From Jiella marina (GTDB lineage: Bacteria > Pseudomonadota > Alphaproteobacteria > Rhizobiales > Rhizobiaceae): a stretch of 64,000 nucleotides of DNA. Positions 45,641 through 56,716 of this stretch are shown here, piece by piece. The position numbers were made by a program, and so were the translations under genes. Location of the stretch: assembly GCF_024359545.1 (NCBI RefSeq), contig NZ_JAKQZG010000016.1, positions 1 to 64,000 of the forward strand, given 5' to 3'. The notes beneath the pieces are model-generated. The model did no database searches. It was given only the letters and a program-made list of their open reading frames with translations, and was not told where the DNA came from. How positions within the stretch are numbered: the stretch's first letter is position 1; the number at the start of each line of letters is the position of its first letter.

Positions 45641-46723
45641 ATGAAGTCCGGCCTCGTCGTTTCCTCGATCCTCCATGCGGCAGCCCTCACCTGGGGGCTG
45701 TGGGCACTGGGTGCGCCCGAGCCGATGGAAGTGGCGGCGGTGGATTCCCTGCCGGTCGAGCTCGTGCCGCTCGAGGCCTATTCCCAGTCGGTAATCGGCG
45801 CCGAGGACGCGCCGGTGGCCGATACGCCAGCGCCCGAACCGACCGAGGCGTCCGAATCCGAGCCCGCCGAGAATGTCGGCGACAACACGGTCGATCTGCC
45901 GACACCGCCGACGCCGACGGAGCGACCGAAGGCGACGGAACAGGCGGCCGCACCCGCGCCGGCCCCAGCCGAGCCGGCGCCGCCCGAACCTGCGCCAGAG
46001 CCGGAACCCGCGCCGACGCCGGAGGCCGTGCCGCTGCCGGAGCCCGATCCGCAGCCTGCAGCGGAACCGGAGCCCGCCCCTCAGCAGGCCGAGCCGGAAC
46101 CCGAGCCGCAGCCTCAGCCCGATCCCATCGAGCAGGCGATCGCCACCGCCGAGCCTCAGCCCGAACCCGGGCCGGCGACGCCGCCGGAGCCGCAGAACGT
46201 GCCGGTTCCGACTGCCCGGCCGGAGCCGCCCGCACCGAGACCTGCCGAGATGCAGCAGGCCGAGCGTCCGCGCGAGCCGGCGACCCAGACCGCGCAGCAG
46301 GAAAGCGAATTCGATCCCGACAAGATCGCCGCGCTCCTGAACAAGGAGAAGTCGGCCGGCGGCGGGGCGCAGAGCTCGCAGCGGCAGGCGGCCCTCGGCG
46401 GCGAGCGCACGACGGGGGGCCGTCTTTCGCAGAGCGAGCTCGACGCGCTGCGCGGCCAGGTCAGCCGCTGCTGGTCACCGCCGGCTGGCGTTTCGGAGGC
46501 GGGATCGCTGCGGGTTTCGATCCGCATGCAGCTCGACCCGTCCGGCGGTCTCGAAGGCCGCCCGGTCCTGGTCGACGGCGGCGGCGGTACACCGATCGAG
46601 CGGGCAGCAAGCGAGGCGGCGCTCAGGGCGGTGATCCGCTGCGCGCCCTATCAGTTGCCGGCGGAGAAATACGACACGTGGTCCGAGGTGATCCTGAACT
46701 TCGACCCGCAGGAGATGTTTTGA
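45641..46723 (+). CDS. tolA: Tol-Pal system periplasm-spanning protein TolA
   Basis: A 360-residue protein. An N-terminal helix (about 5-25) anchors it in the inner membrane. A very long Pro/Glu/Ala-rich region (about 55-225, with repeated E-P-x-P and P-E-P units) takes the place of the helical domain II of E. coli TolA. The C-terminal domain (about 268-358) has a Cys pair (RCWSPP, IRCAPY) and the R-V-S-I-R-M-Q-L-D-P core. The Pro-rich linker should be extended. Its TGA stop forms part of a short hairpin. Confidence 0.92.
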   Translation: MKSGLVVSSILHAAALTWGLWALGAPEPMEVAAVDSLPVELVPLEAYSQSVIGAEDAPVADTPAPEPTEASESEPAENVGDNTVDLPTPPTPTERPKATEQAAAPAPAPAEPAPPEPAPEPEPAPTPEAVPLPEPDPQPAAEPEPAPQQAEPEPEPQPQPDPIEQAIATAEPQPEPGPATPPEPQNVPVPTARPEPPAPRPAEMQQAERPREPATQTAQQESEFDPDKIAALLNKEKSAGGGAQSSQRQAALGGERTTGGRLSQSELDALRGQVSRCWSPPAGVSEAGSLRVSIRMQLDPSGGLEGRPVLVDGGGGTPIERAASEAALRAVIRCAPYQLPAEKYDTWSEVILNFDPQEMF

Positions 46724-46777
46724 CGCGAAAGCGTCATCAAAAATCCCGATTGAGTCGTTGGAAGGGCTGCGGGATTT
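46721..46777 (+). promoter_or_regulatory. two hairpins at the tolA-tolB junction
   Basis: A perfect 6-bp stem capped by a GAAA tetraloop (46721-46736) includes the tolA stop codon. A second 8-bp stem (46741-46748 with 46770-46777, 21-base loop) follows four bases later. tolB starts 130 bases further on. They may mark an mRNA processing point or a partial terminator that lowers tolB and pal expression relative to tolQRA. Confidence 0.5.
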
Positions 46778-46906
46778 GACGGTGCACGAGAGCGCCGATG
46801 CACCGGCCGGCGGGCAGGGGAGGCCCGGCGGATCCATGAAGGACGGGGGAGCGGGGCCGCGCGGCTGAAGAGCCGGAATGGCCCGCGCCAGAGGGATATT
46901 CGAACA

Positions 46907-48217
46907 ATGCCAAGTTTCGCCAAACGCCTATGCGCGCTCGCGCTGGCCCTTGCCGGCTTCATCGCTTTCGCGATGCCGGCCCAGGCCGTTGTCGAGATCG
47001 ACATCACCCAGGGCAACGTCCAGCCGCTGCCCATCGCCATTGCCGATTTCCAGTCGCAGGACGGGATCGGCAAGCAGATCTCGGATGTGGTCTCGGCCGA
47101 TCTGAAGCGCTCCGGCCTGTTCGCGCCGATCGATCAGGCGGCCTTCATCCAGAAAGGTCTGGGCACCGACACCAGCCCGAACTTCCAGGACTGGACGGTG
47201 ATCAACGCCCAGGCGCTGGTCGTCGGCCGCGTCTCGCCGGAAGCCGATGGGCGGCTGCGCGTCGAGTTCCGCCTGTGGGACACCTTTGCCGGCCAGCAGC
47301 TCGACGGCCAGCAATTCTACACCAACCCGGAAAACTGGCGCCGCGTCGCCCACATCATCTCTGACGCGATCTATGAGCGGCTGACCGGCGAGAAGGGCTA
47401 TTTCGACACCCGCGTCGTCTTCGTCGCCGAATCCGGCGACAAGGCCAACCGGGTCAAGCGTCTGGCGATCATGGATCAGGACGGGGCGAATGTCCGCTAT
47501 CTGACCGACGGCCGCGACCTCGTTCTCACGCCGCGCTTTTCGCCAAACCGCCAGGAGGTCACCTACATGTCCTTCGGCAATGGCGAGCCGCGGGTCTATC
47601 TCCTTCAGCTCGAAACCGGGCAGCGCGAGATCGTCGGCAATTTCCCGGGCATGACCTTCTCGCCGCGCTTCTCGCCGGACGGCCAGAAGGTGATCATGAG
47701 CCTACAGCAGAACGGCAACGCCAATATCTACGCCATGGATCTGCGTTCTCGGGCGACGACGCGGCTCACCTCCACCAATGCCATCGACACCTCGCCGTCA
47801 TATTCGCCGGACGGCAACCGGATCGTCTTCGAATCCGACCGTGGCGGACGCCAGCAACTTTACGTGATGAACGCCGACGGCTCGAACCAGCAGCGCATCT
47901 CCTTCGGGGACGGCTCCTACTCGACGCCGGTCTGGTCGCCGCGCGGCGATCTGATCGCCTTCACCAAGCAGACGGGCGGGCAGTTCCAGATCGGCGTGAT
48001 GCGGCCCGACGGCTCGGGTGAGCGCATCCTGACCTCCGGCTTTCACAATGAAGGCCCGACCTGGGCGCCGAACGGCCGGGTGCTGATGTTCTTCCGCGAT
48101 CAGAAGGGCGGCGGCGGACCGCAGCTCTATTCCATCGATCTGACCGGCTACAACGAGCAGAAGATCCCGACCCCGAGCTACGCCTCGGACCCGGCCTGGT
48201 CGCCGCTCCTCGACTGA
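46907..48217 (+). CDS. tolB: Tol-Pal system beta-propeller protein TolB
   Basis: A 436-residue periplasmic protein. Signal peptide at about 1-25 (A-Q-A). The N-terminal TolB domain (about 26-165) precedes a six-bladed propeller with recurring S-P-D-G units ([26 protein letters not shown]). It binds Pal at the outer membrane and TolA. The start follows an AGGGATATT site. It lies 183 bases after tolA, longer than usual within this operon. Confidence 0.96.
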   Translation: MPSFAKRLCALALALAGFIAFAMPAQAVVEIDITQGNVQPLPIAIADFQSQDGIGKQISDVVSADLKRSGLFAPIDQAAFIQKGLGTDTSPNFQDWTVINAQALVVGRVSPEADGRLRVEFRLWDTFAGQQLDGQQFYTNPENWRRVAHIISDAIYERLTGEKGYFDTRVVFVAESGDKANRVKRLAIMDQDGANVRYLTDGRDLVLTPRFSPNRQEVTYMSFGNGEPRVYLLQLETGQREIVGNFPGMTFSPRFSPDGQKVIMSLQQNGNANIYAMDLRSRATTRLTSTNAIDTSPSYSPDGNRIVFESDRGGRQQLYVMNADGSNQQRISFGDGSYSTPVWSPRGDLIAFTKQTGGQFQIGVMRPDGSGERILTSGFHNEGPTWAPNGRVLMFFRDQKGGGGPQLYSIDLTGYNEQKIPTPSYASDPAWSPLLD

Positions 48218-48281
48218 GTTGCGGCACGTCTGATCAGGCACCGAGGCCTTCATCGCTTCCTGTCGAGGGATTGCCCGAATC

Positions 48282-48327
48282 AAAGCATCGGCCCGAAAAC
48301 CAAAACCGGTTTTCGGGCCGTTGCTTT
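48282..48327 (+). terminator. strong hairpin after tolB
   Basis: A 13-bp stem (48289-48301 with 48308-48320) is extended past one mismatch by six more pairs (48282-48287 with 48322-48327). It lies about 65 bases after the tolB stop. A run of four Ts overlaps its end. A second 8-bp hairpin follows at 48341-48370. Together they could end most tolB transcripts before pal. Confidence 0.7.
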
Positions 48328-48370
48328 TGGGCGAACTCGCGGCAGCCAGTCCGGCGCAAGCTTGGCTGCC

Positions 48371-48565
48371 TAAAAGCGAGTGACTGTTGCAAGGACGCAT
48401 CAATCGTCCGGGAAAACCCTCTGAGGGCCGCGAATGCGGCAATGGCGCACAAAGCTGCCAAAACCCTGCCGCCTCGAGGGAGAAGCATTGGATTTTACCG
48501 GCTGTTAAGTGCGTGCGTGGTAAGCCGTCGGTAACCGAAATCCATTGGATTTGAAGGAGTTCACC
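48371..48565 (+). promoter_or_regulatory. tolB-pal intergenic region with a direct repeat
   Basis: The rest of the 348-base gap before pal contains a 10-base direct repeat (CATTGGATTT at 48486-48495 and 48543-48552), the second copy just before the pal ribosome-binding site. The gap is larger than in most tol operons and probably holds a separate pal promoter. No gene is seen here. Confidence 0.4.
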
Positions 48566-49087
48566 ATGCCGAGCATGGCCTTCCAAGGCAAGACGCGCAT
48601 CGCTCTCGCCCTCGCCGCAAGCCTTCTCGTCGCCGGCTGCGGCACCAATCGCGACGCCCTGCCCGACAACGCCGCCGGCCTCGGCCTCGGCGGTCCCGGC
48701 GGTGCGGGGTCCGCCACCCCCGGCTCGGCCCAGGACTTCACGGTCAATGTCGGCGACCGGATCTTCTTCGACACCGACTCCTCGTCGATCCGGGCCGACG
48801 CGCAGCAGACGCTGCAGCGCCAGGCGCAGTGGCTTCAGCAATATCCGCAATACGCCATCACCATCGAAGGCCACGCCGACGAGCGCGGCACCCGCGAGTA
48901 CAACCTCGCCCTCGGTGCCCGCCGCGCTTCGGCGACCCGGGACTACCTCGCTTCCCTGGGCGTTCCGGCCAGCCGGATGCGCACGATTTCCTACGGCAAG
49001 GAGCGGCCGGTCGCGGTCTGCGACGACATTTCCTGCTGGTCGCAGAACCGTCGCGCCGTGACGGTGCTCGGCGGCGCGGGAAGCTGA
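48566..49087 (+). CDS. pal: peptidoglycan-associated lipoprotein Pal
   Basis: A 173-residue outer-membrane lipoprotein. The lipobox LLVAGC ends at about residue 25, where the Cys becomes lipidated. A Gly/Ala-rich linker leads to the OmpA-like domain (about 60-170) with FFDTDSSSIRADAQ, ITIEGHADERGTREYN and RMRTISYGKERP, which bind peptidoglycan. ATG 48566 is chosen because GAAGGAG lies directly upstream; an in-frame start seven codons earlier is less likely. Confidence 0.95.
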   Translation: MPSMAFQGKTRIALALAASLLVAGCGTNRDALPDNAAGLGLGGPGGAGSATPGSAQDFTVNVGDRIFFDTDSSSIRADAQQTLQRQAQWLQQYPQYAITIEGHADERGTREYNLALGARRASATRDYLASLGVPASRMRTISYGKERPVAVCDDISCWSQNRRAVTVLGGAGS

Positions 49088-49355
49088 TCGACCGATCTTC
49101 ATAGCCAGCTTCCTTCAGGAAGCGGGATCGAACAGGAAAGCGGTGGAGACCCTCGTCTCCGCCGCTTCTGTCGACGGCACGCCAAACTTTGGCCGAACTC
49201 CCTCGTTCCATGCTCGAACGTGGATCGGATGCCGCACGCCGTTGCTTTTTTCCTCCCGGGGAGGGCCGATGACGCCCTCGCCTCTGGCCGACGGGCGGAA
49301 GCGCGCAACGTTATCGTGTTCCGATCCATCATGGCTTGATCGAGGGGATGATACC

Positions 49356-50294
49356 GTGACGAATTATCCGACGCTTCGCCGCGGCCTTGCGGCGGCAGCG
49401 CTTGTCGCTTTCCTGCAGCCGCAGACGGCGATGTCTTTCGAACTGCCCGGCGTGTTCGATCAGAGCGAGCGGCCGGCGGCCGAAGTGCCGCTTCCTGCGC
49501 CCTCGGTCTCAGAGGCCATGAGCCGGGACGATGGCCAGCCGATGCGGGTCGCGCAGTCGGGCGAGGTGCTGGTTCGCCTGAACCAGCTCGAAGAAGAAAT
49601 CCGCCGGCTGAACGGCCGGGTCGAGGAGTTGAGTTTCCAGCTTCTTCAGGCCCAGGAGGACATGCGGAAATATCGCGAGGACAGTGAATTCCGCTTCCAG
49701 CAGCTGGAGGGCGGCAGTTCTTCTTCGTCCGGCAGCGGCGAACGGCGCGGCGAGGCGGCGCCGGCCCCGTCAGGCACGAGCAACGATCAGGCCGCGGTCG
49801 ACGATATCGGCCAGCTTCTGGACAACGGCCTCGATACCTCATCGCTCGATACCGGCTCGGGCGACGGTCCGCCGTCCGGCGGCTCGCAGACGGTCGCGAG
49901 CGTTTCGCCGAACGGGCCGGGCGAGATGTATGATCTTGCCTACAATTATCTCCTCGCCGGCGACTATGCGCTCGCCGAAGAGGCCTTCCGGCAGTATTCC
50001 CAGACCTTTCCGAATGCGGATGACGCACCGGACGCGCAATACTGGCTGGGCGAGAGCCTGTTCCAGCAGCAGAAGTACAATGAGGCGGCCGAAGTGTTCC
50101 TCGAAGCCCAGAAAGGCCACCCCGACAGCGCCAAGGCGCCGGAAATGATGCTGAAGCTCGGCATGTCGCTCGCCAAGCTCAACAATCGCGAGACCGCCTG
50201 CGTCACGTACAAGGAAGTCTCGCGGCGCTATCCGCAGATGAGCGACAATGTCCGCCGCAAGCTCACTGACGAGCAGAAAGCTGCGAGCTGCTGA
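49356..50294 (+). CDS. cpoB: Tol-Pal associated periplasmic protein YbgF/CpoB
   Basis: A 312-residue periplasmic protein. Signal peptide at about 1-30. An N-terminal coiled coil (about 70-115, with RLNQLEEEIRRLNGRVEELSFQLLQ) forms the trimer part. A Ser/Gly-rich linker leads to TPR repeats (about 190-300: MYDLAYNYLLAGDYALAEEAF, AQYWLGESLFQQQKYNEAAEVF). CpoB coordinates outer-membrane constriction with peptidoglycan synthesis in E. coli. Start GTG 49356 has GAGGGG upstream. An upstream part of the open frame is out of character. It begins 269 bases after pal. Confidence 0.9.
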   Translation: MTNYPTLRRGLAAAALVAFLQPQTAMSFELPGVFDQSERPAAEVPLPAPSVSEAMSRDDGQPMRVAQSGEVLVRLNQLEEEIRRLNGRVEELSFQLLQAQEDMRKYREDSEFRFQQLEGGSSSSSGSGERRGEAAPAPSGTSNDQAAVDDIGQLLDNGLDTSSLDTGSGDGPPSGGSQTVASVSPNGPGEMYDLAYNYLLAGDYALAEEAFRQYSQTFPNADDAPDAQYWLGESLFQQQKYNEAAEVFLEAQKGHPDSAKAPEMMLKLGMSLAKLNNRETACVTYKEVSRRYPQMSDNVRRKLTDEQKAASC

Positions 50295-50307
50295 GCCCCT
50301 CGGGCCG

Positions 50308-51762
50308 ATGGCCGTCGCCTTGGCCGACCGGATGGGCAGCCCTTCCTCACCCTCTCTACCTCTTCTGGATACCGCCCTCGTCGCGGCGATCGACGCGCTG
50401 ATCGGCACAGCTACGACCTGCGGCGTCGAAACCGGCACCATTCTGCTCGCAGTCTCCGGCGGACCGGACTCGCTTGCTCTGTTGCTCGGAGCGGCGGCGT
50501 GGGTCCGTGCCGGGAAAACTTCGTCACGTCTTGCCGTCGCCACCGTGGATCATCGCCTGCGGCCCGAATCCGCCGGTGAGGCAGCCTTCGTCGCCCGGCT
50601 TTGTGCCGATCTGGGAATGGCGCATGACACCCTCGTATGGGACGGGGCGGAACACCGGGGCAATCTCGCAGCGGCGGCGCGAGAAGTGCGCTATCGCCTT
50701 CTTCTCGGCCACGCACGCAAATGCGGGGCAGGGCTCGTCTTGACCGCACACCATCAGGACGATCAGATCGAGACCCATTGTCTTGCCGAACGGCGCGGCG
50801 CGGCGCCCATCGACGCAGCGGGTATGCGAGCGCTCAGATACCTGGATGTGGACGTCCTGCTCGGGCGGCCCTTTCTCGAAATTCCCAGGACGAGCCTCGT
50901 GGAGGCTGTCGGACGGACGGGCTTGAGGCCTGTCGACGATCCCTCAAATCGTGATCCGGCCTATCAGCGCGTGACGATCCGGCAGCACCTGGCGGCAGGC
51001 CGGCTCGACCGAAAAAGCGTGCTCGAAGGCCTCAACCATTGCCGGCGCCAGCGGGAGGCGGCGGACGCCGCTCTCGCGAGGACCGTCGCGGAATTGTCCG
51101 CGGCCGATGCGCTCGCATTCCACACGGACGGCGCAGTCCGGCTTTCTTCCAAAGCCTACGCGGCGCTGGACGATGACATCGCCTGGCGGCTTCTGTCGCG
51201 GCTCGTCGTCGCGGTTTCAGGTGAAAACGCTCCGCCTTCGGGCCCTGCAATCCAGCGGATGCACCACGCCCTTCTCGCCGCATCGGCGGATGGCGAAGTC
51301 GTGATCCGCACGCTGGCAGGCGCGCTGATCATGAGCACGGATGCAATCCTGTTCATGCGCGAAATCGGACGGCGCGGCATTGAGTCGCTCGCTCTGGAGG
51401 CCGCGCCGCGTCTTGTCCCCGGTCGATGGCTGGCCGAACTCGGGTCGGCACGTCCGGGTCGGAGCCCTGCGTCCCGTCCGCACTGGACCCTCTTCGACGG
51501 GCGTTTCGCGGTGGAGATCGGCGCCTGGCAGGACGTTCCCGGTGCGACGCTCGTGCCATTGGCAAGCCTCGGCAAGGGCAATCGCCGCCAACTCTCGCAG
51601 CCGGTTCTGGTCGATGGGAAACGTCGGCCGGTAGCGGCGGCCGCGGCCGCCGCGGCGCGAATCGGTCCTGACCTGCCGAGGCTCGAATGTCTGTCTTTGA
51701 GCCGGTTTCGGCTCATGCGCGACCTGCCGGAAACACCTTCCGTTCAGCCCATTTCACGATGA
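50308..51762 (+). CDS. tilS: tRNA(Ile)-lysidine synthetase TilS
   Basis: A 484-residue enzyme. The PP-loop is SGGPDSLA near residue 51, with HHQDDQIETHCLAERRGAA and RPFLEIPRTSL...DDPSNRD following. It converts the anticodon wobble C of tRNA-Ile2 to lysidine so that AUA is read as Ile. The C-terminal half is Ala-rich, more diverged and unusual. ATG 50308 lies 13 bases after the cpoB stop; an ATG at 50332 is also possible. The position upstream of ftsH matches other Hyphomicrobiales. Confidence 0.9.
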   Translation: MAVALADRMGSPSSPSLPLLDTALVAAIDALIGTATTCGVETGTILLAVSGGPDSLALLLGAAAWVRAGKTSSRLAVATVDHRLRPESAGEAAFVARLCADLGMAHDTLVWDGAEHRGNLAAAAREVRYRLLLGHARKCGAGLVLTAHHQDDQIETHCLAERRGAAPIDAAGMRALRYLDVDVLLGRPFLEIPRTSLVEAVGRTGLRPVDDPSNRDPAYQRVTIRQHLAAGRLDRKSVLEGLNHCRRQREAADAALARTVAELSAADALAFHTDGAVRLSSKAYAALDDDIAWRLLSRLVVAVSGENAPPSGPAIQRMHHALLAASADGEVVIRTLAGALIMSTDAILFMREIGRRGIESLALEAAPRLVPGRWLAELGSARPGRSPASRPHWTLFDGRFAVEIGAWQDVPGATLVPLASLGKGNRRQLSQPVLVDGKRRPVAAAAAAAARIGPDLPRLECLSLSRFRLMRDLPETPSVQPISR

Positions 51763-51775
51763 GTGACGAAATGCT

Positions 51776-51843
51776 CCCCATTTTGCCGCAAATGGGGGGT
51801 CAAGATGTTGGCATTGGCCGGCGGAGCACTTATCTTCCGCCGG
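51776..51843 (+). promoter_or_regulatory. two hairpins in the ftsH leader
   Basis: The 118-base gap between tilS and ftsH holds two perfect 8-bp stems. The first (51776-51783 with 51790-51797, TGCCGC loop) could be a terminator for tilS. The second (51818-51825 with 51836-51843, 10-base loop) ends 37 bases before the ftsH ATG. They could govern ftsH expression under stress, but this is not shown by the sequence. Confidence 0.5.
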
Positions 51844-51880
51844 TCCGTATCGCGGTCATCTCGCCCATTCAGGAAGAGTG

Positions 51881-53800
<1,920 letters not shown>

Positions 53801-53827
53801 GCACAAGCCATTCAGGCGACGAGATCG

Positions 53828-53855
53828 AAGGGCGGCCCGCGGGTCGCCCTTTTTT
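53828..53855 (+). terminator. rho-independent terminator of ftsH
   Basis: A stem of seven pairs (53828-53834 with 53845-53851), continued by a G-T and a C-G pair, is followed by a run of Ts about 28 bases after the ftsH stop. A clear intrinsic terminator. Confidence 0.85.
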
Positions 53856-54009
53856 CAGAGTTCCCTTACCTTCGATCGCGATTGCACCGGCGCTGCAACC
53901 GTTGCGAAACGTGGTGTGTCGGATAGTCCGGCCCGAAGGCAGCCGAAATCAACAATCACACCGGCCGAAGCCGTCAGGCTGCCCGGCCGGGCGACGAGGG
54001 TTCGTTACC

Positions 54010-55356
54010 ATGGCAAAAAGCTATTTCGGAACCGACGGCATTCGCGGCACGGCCAATCGCCATCCGATGACCGCCGAGGTCGCGATGAAGGTCGGCATGG
54101 CCGCCGGCATCGTCTTCAAGCGTGGCAGCTATCGCCATCGGGTCGTCATCGGCAAGGACACGCGCCGTTCGAGCTACATGATCGAGAACGCCATGGTCGC
54201 GGGCTTCACCGCAGCCGGCGTCGACGTCTTCCTACTCGGACCCATGCCGACTCCGGCCGTCGCCATGCTGACGCGTTCGCTGAGGGCCGATATCGGGGTC
54301 ATGATCTCCGCCTCGCACAATCCGTTCGAGGACAACGGCATCAAGCTGTTCGGTCCGGACGGCTACAAGCTCAACGATCATATCGAGGCAGAGATCGCTG
54401 CCCTCATCAACGAGGATCTCAGCGGGCGCATGCCGACAGGTGCAGGGATCGGCAAGGCCAAGCGTGTGGATGGCGACATCTACCGCTATATCGAGTTCGC
54501 CAAGCGCACCCTGCCGCGCGAACTCTCCTTCGAGGGCATGCGGGTGGCGATCGACTGCGCCAATGGCGCGGGCTATCGCGTTGCGCCCGAAGTGTTGTGG
54601 GAACTGGGCGCGGAGATCGTGCCGATCGGCGTTGACCCGGACGGCACGAACATCAATCTCGATTGCGGCTCGACCGCGCCGCAGGCGCTGATTTCCAAGG
54701 TCAAGGAAGTGCGTGCGGACATCGGCATCGCCCTCGATGGCGATGCCGACCGGGTGCTGCTTGTCGACGAGAAGGGCCAGATCGTTGATGGCGATCAGTT
54801 GATGGCGGTGATCGCCGAAAGCTGGGCCGACGACGGACGCCTCGCCGCCGGGGGCATCGTCGCGACGATCATGTCCAATCTCGGCCTCGAGCGCTTCCTC
54901 GAAGCCAAGCACCTCCAGCTGGCGCGCACCAAGGTCGGCGACCGCTACGTGGTCGAGCATATGCGTGAGCATGGCTACAATGTCGGCGGTGAACAGTCGG
55001 GCCACATCATCCTTTCGGATTTCGCCACCACCGGCGACGGCCTCGTCTCGGCGCTGCAGGTGCTGGGCGTGGTGAAGCGCAAGGGTGGCACTGTCTCGGA
55101 AATCTGCCGACGCTTCGAGCCGGTTCCGCAGGTCTTGAAGAACGTGCGCTATCGCAATGGCGAACCGCTCCAGGAAGGCCGGGTGCAGGATGCGATCGCC
55201 GCCGGCCGCGACCGGCTCGGCAACAGCGGGCGTCTGGTGATCCGCCCCTCGGGAACCGAGCCCCTGATCCGGGTGATGGCCGAGGGCGACGACGCCGCTC
55301 TGGTGGGCGCGGTGGTCGATGACATCGTCGGCGCCCTGACCCAGGCCGCGGCATAG
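54010..55356 (+). CDS. glmM: phosphoglucosamine mutase GlmM
   Basis: A 448-residue enzyme. It opens [14 protein letters not shown], has the phosphoserine loop [12 protein letters not shown] with catalytic Ser102, the metal loop [13 protein letters not shown], the sugar-binding GGEQSGHI and the phosphate-binding [12 protein letters not shown]. It converts glucosamine-6-phosphate to glucosamine-1-phosphate for UDP-GlcNAc, the precursor of peptidoglycan and lipid A. ATG 54010 gives the canonical N terminus. The order ftsH-glmM is typical for the group, though an ftsH terminator separates them. Confidence 0.97.
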   Translation: MAKSYFGTDGIRGTANRHPMTAEVAMKVGMAAGIVFKRGSYRHRVVIGKDTRRSSYMIENAMVAGFTAAGVDVFLLGPMPTPAVAMLTRSLRADIGVMISASHNPFEDNGIKLFGPDGYKLNDHIEAEIAALINEDLSGRMPTGAGIGKAKRVDGDIYRYIEFAKRTLPRELSFEGMRVAIDCANGAGYRVAPEVLWELGAEIVPIGVDPDGTNINLDCGSTAPQALISKVKEVRADIGIALDGDADRVLLVDEKGQIVDGDQLMAVIAESWADDGRLAAGGIVATIMSNLGLERFLEAKHLQLARTKVGDRYVVEHMREHGYNVGGEQSGHIILSDFATTGDGLVSALQVLGVVKRKGGTVSEICRRFEPVPQVLKNVRYRNGEPLQEGRVQDAIAAGRDRLGNSGRLVIRPSGTEPLIRVMAEGDDAALVGAVVDDIVGALTQAAA

Positions 55357-55464
55357 GCCGACCTCCGAACCCTTGCCATTTCCTCGGTTGATGCCCCTCC
55401 GGCACCATCCTGCACAGCAGCTCGGGTGCCGCTTGGGCAATTCCTGCCTGATGTTTGTGCAATT

Positions 55465-55517
55465 ACGGTAAACAACCGCTCAACGAAAACCTTTCGTTAA
55501 CCATTCCTGTTTACCGT
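55465..55517 (+). promoter_or_regulatory. nested inverted repeats upstream of the outer-membrane protein gene
   Basis: A perfect 9-bp inverted repeat (ACGGTAAAC at 55465-55473, GTTTACCGT at 55509-55517) encloses a perfect 7-bp inverted repeat (55482-55488 with 55492-55498, ACC loop). TTAACCAT at 55497-55504 equals the known half-site of the cell-cycle regulator CtrA. The region lies 59 bases before the gene start and is the likely promoter/operator. Confidence 0.5.
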
Positions 55518-55575
55518 TTCCGGTGAGGTCACTTGAGAAGTGGCGTCAGCACCGAGCTCACCGGAGACGCAATCC

Positions 55576-56574
55576 ATGAAGAAACTGCTTTTGACGACCG
55601 TCGCCGCCCTCGGTGCCTGGTCGTTCGCCGCCCCGGCTGCGATGGCCGCGGACATCATCGAAGAACCCGTCTACATCGCGCCGCCGGCGCCGGAACCGGT
55701 CGTGTCGCATGCCGGCTGGTACCTGCGCGGCGACGTCGGCTATAATTTCAAGTCCAAGTCGAGCGGCGACTACGACTTCTGGAATCCCGGCGACACGTCT
55801 CCTCTGCCGTATGACGACGGCTGGGTCCGCGGAATCGACCATACCGAGCACTACGACGAATTCTCGCTGCGCGGCTCGGCGAATTTCAGTGCCGGTGTCG
55901 GTTACCGCTTCAACAAGCATTTCCGCACCGATCTGACGGTCGACTACTTCAAGGCCGACATGGAAGGTTCGAGCCGGTGCGGCTACCTGGTCGAGATCGG
56001 CTACCTCCTGGATCCGACCAACAACGACTGCCGCTACAACGACTCTTCCTCGGCGTCGGTCTGGACTGCGATGGCCAACGCCTATGTCGACATCGGCACC
56101 TATGGTCGCATCACGCCCTATATCGGCGCCGGCCTCGGCTTCGCTCACGTCAGCTACGACGAGATGAAGAACAGCATCGATTGCACGGGCGGCCTGTGCA
56201 CCGGCAACGGCACCTATGTGGGAACCCATCCGGGTGAGTCCTCCTGGCGCTTCGCCTCCTCGCTCATGGCCGGTGCGACCGTCGACATCACCAAGAAGCT
56301 GAAGTTCGACGCGGGCTACAAGTACACCCGGATCGCCGCCGGCGACGCCTTCGGCTACGACGCTCTTGATCGCAGCAATGGCGCGTCGGGCGTCCAGTCC
56401 CGTGACCATGGCTTCGACATCCACACCATCAAGGCTGGTCTGCGCTACGAATTCGGCGGTGGCGGCGTTGGGTTCGGCAAGGGCAAAGGCAAGGCGCCAG
56501 CCCCGCTGTACGACGAGCCGGCTCCGATCTACGCCGACGCACCGACCTACGTCGATACGCCGATCTACAAGTAA
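55576..56574 (+). CDS. outer-membrane beta-barrel protein (Omp25/31-like)
   Basis: A 332-residue protein. Signal peptide at about 1-24 (A-M-A). A Pro-rich stretch with I-E-E-P-V-Y-I-A-P-P leads to a barrel of alternating strands: GWYLRGDVGYNF, RTDLTVDYF, YVDIGTYGRITPYIGAGLGFAHV, KLKFDAGYKYTRI and IKAGLRYEFGG. Two Cys pairs lie in surface loops. An unusual tail after the last strand has repeats of the type P-A-P-I-Y-A-D / P-T-Y-V-D. It resembles rhizobial surface-antigen porins; pore function is unproven. The start follows GGAG. Confidence 0.8.
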   Translation: MKKLLLTTVAALGAWSFAAPAAMAADIIEEPVYIAPPAPEPVVSHAGWYLRGDVGYNFKSKSSGDYDFWNPGDTSPLPYDDGWVRGIDHTEHYDEFSLRGSANFSAGVGYRFNKHFRTDLTVDYFKADMEGSSRCGYLVEIGYLLDPTNNDCRYNDSSSASVWTAMANAYVDIGTYGRITPYIGAGLGFAHVSYDEMKNSIDCTGGLCTGNGTYVGTHPGESSWRFASSLMAGATVDITKKLKFDAGYKYTRIAAGDAFGYDALDRSNGASGVQSRDHGFDIHTIKAGLRYEFGGGGVGFGKGKGKAPAPLYDEPAPIYADAPTYVDTPIYK

Positions 56575-56637
56575 GGCCTCTTTGGCCACAAAGGGACACG
56601 AGTCGCGACCGAACTCTCGCGGCTCACCTTTCCCGAA

Positions 56638-56681
56638 CAGGAACGCCCGCCGCATCTTAAATGATGCGGCGGGCGTTCCTG
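56638..56681. terminator. 19-bp perfect convergent terminator
   Basis: A perfect 19-bp inverted repeat (56638-56656 with 56663-56681) with a TTAAAT loop lies between the outer-membrane protein gene (plus) and the glyoxalase-fold gene (minus). It serves both as a likely bidirectional transcription end. No long T-run is seen. Confidence 0.8.
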
Positions 56682-56716
56682 CGTCGAAGCTTGACCCACC
56701 AGGCCCTGGCGCCTTC

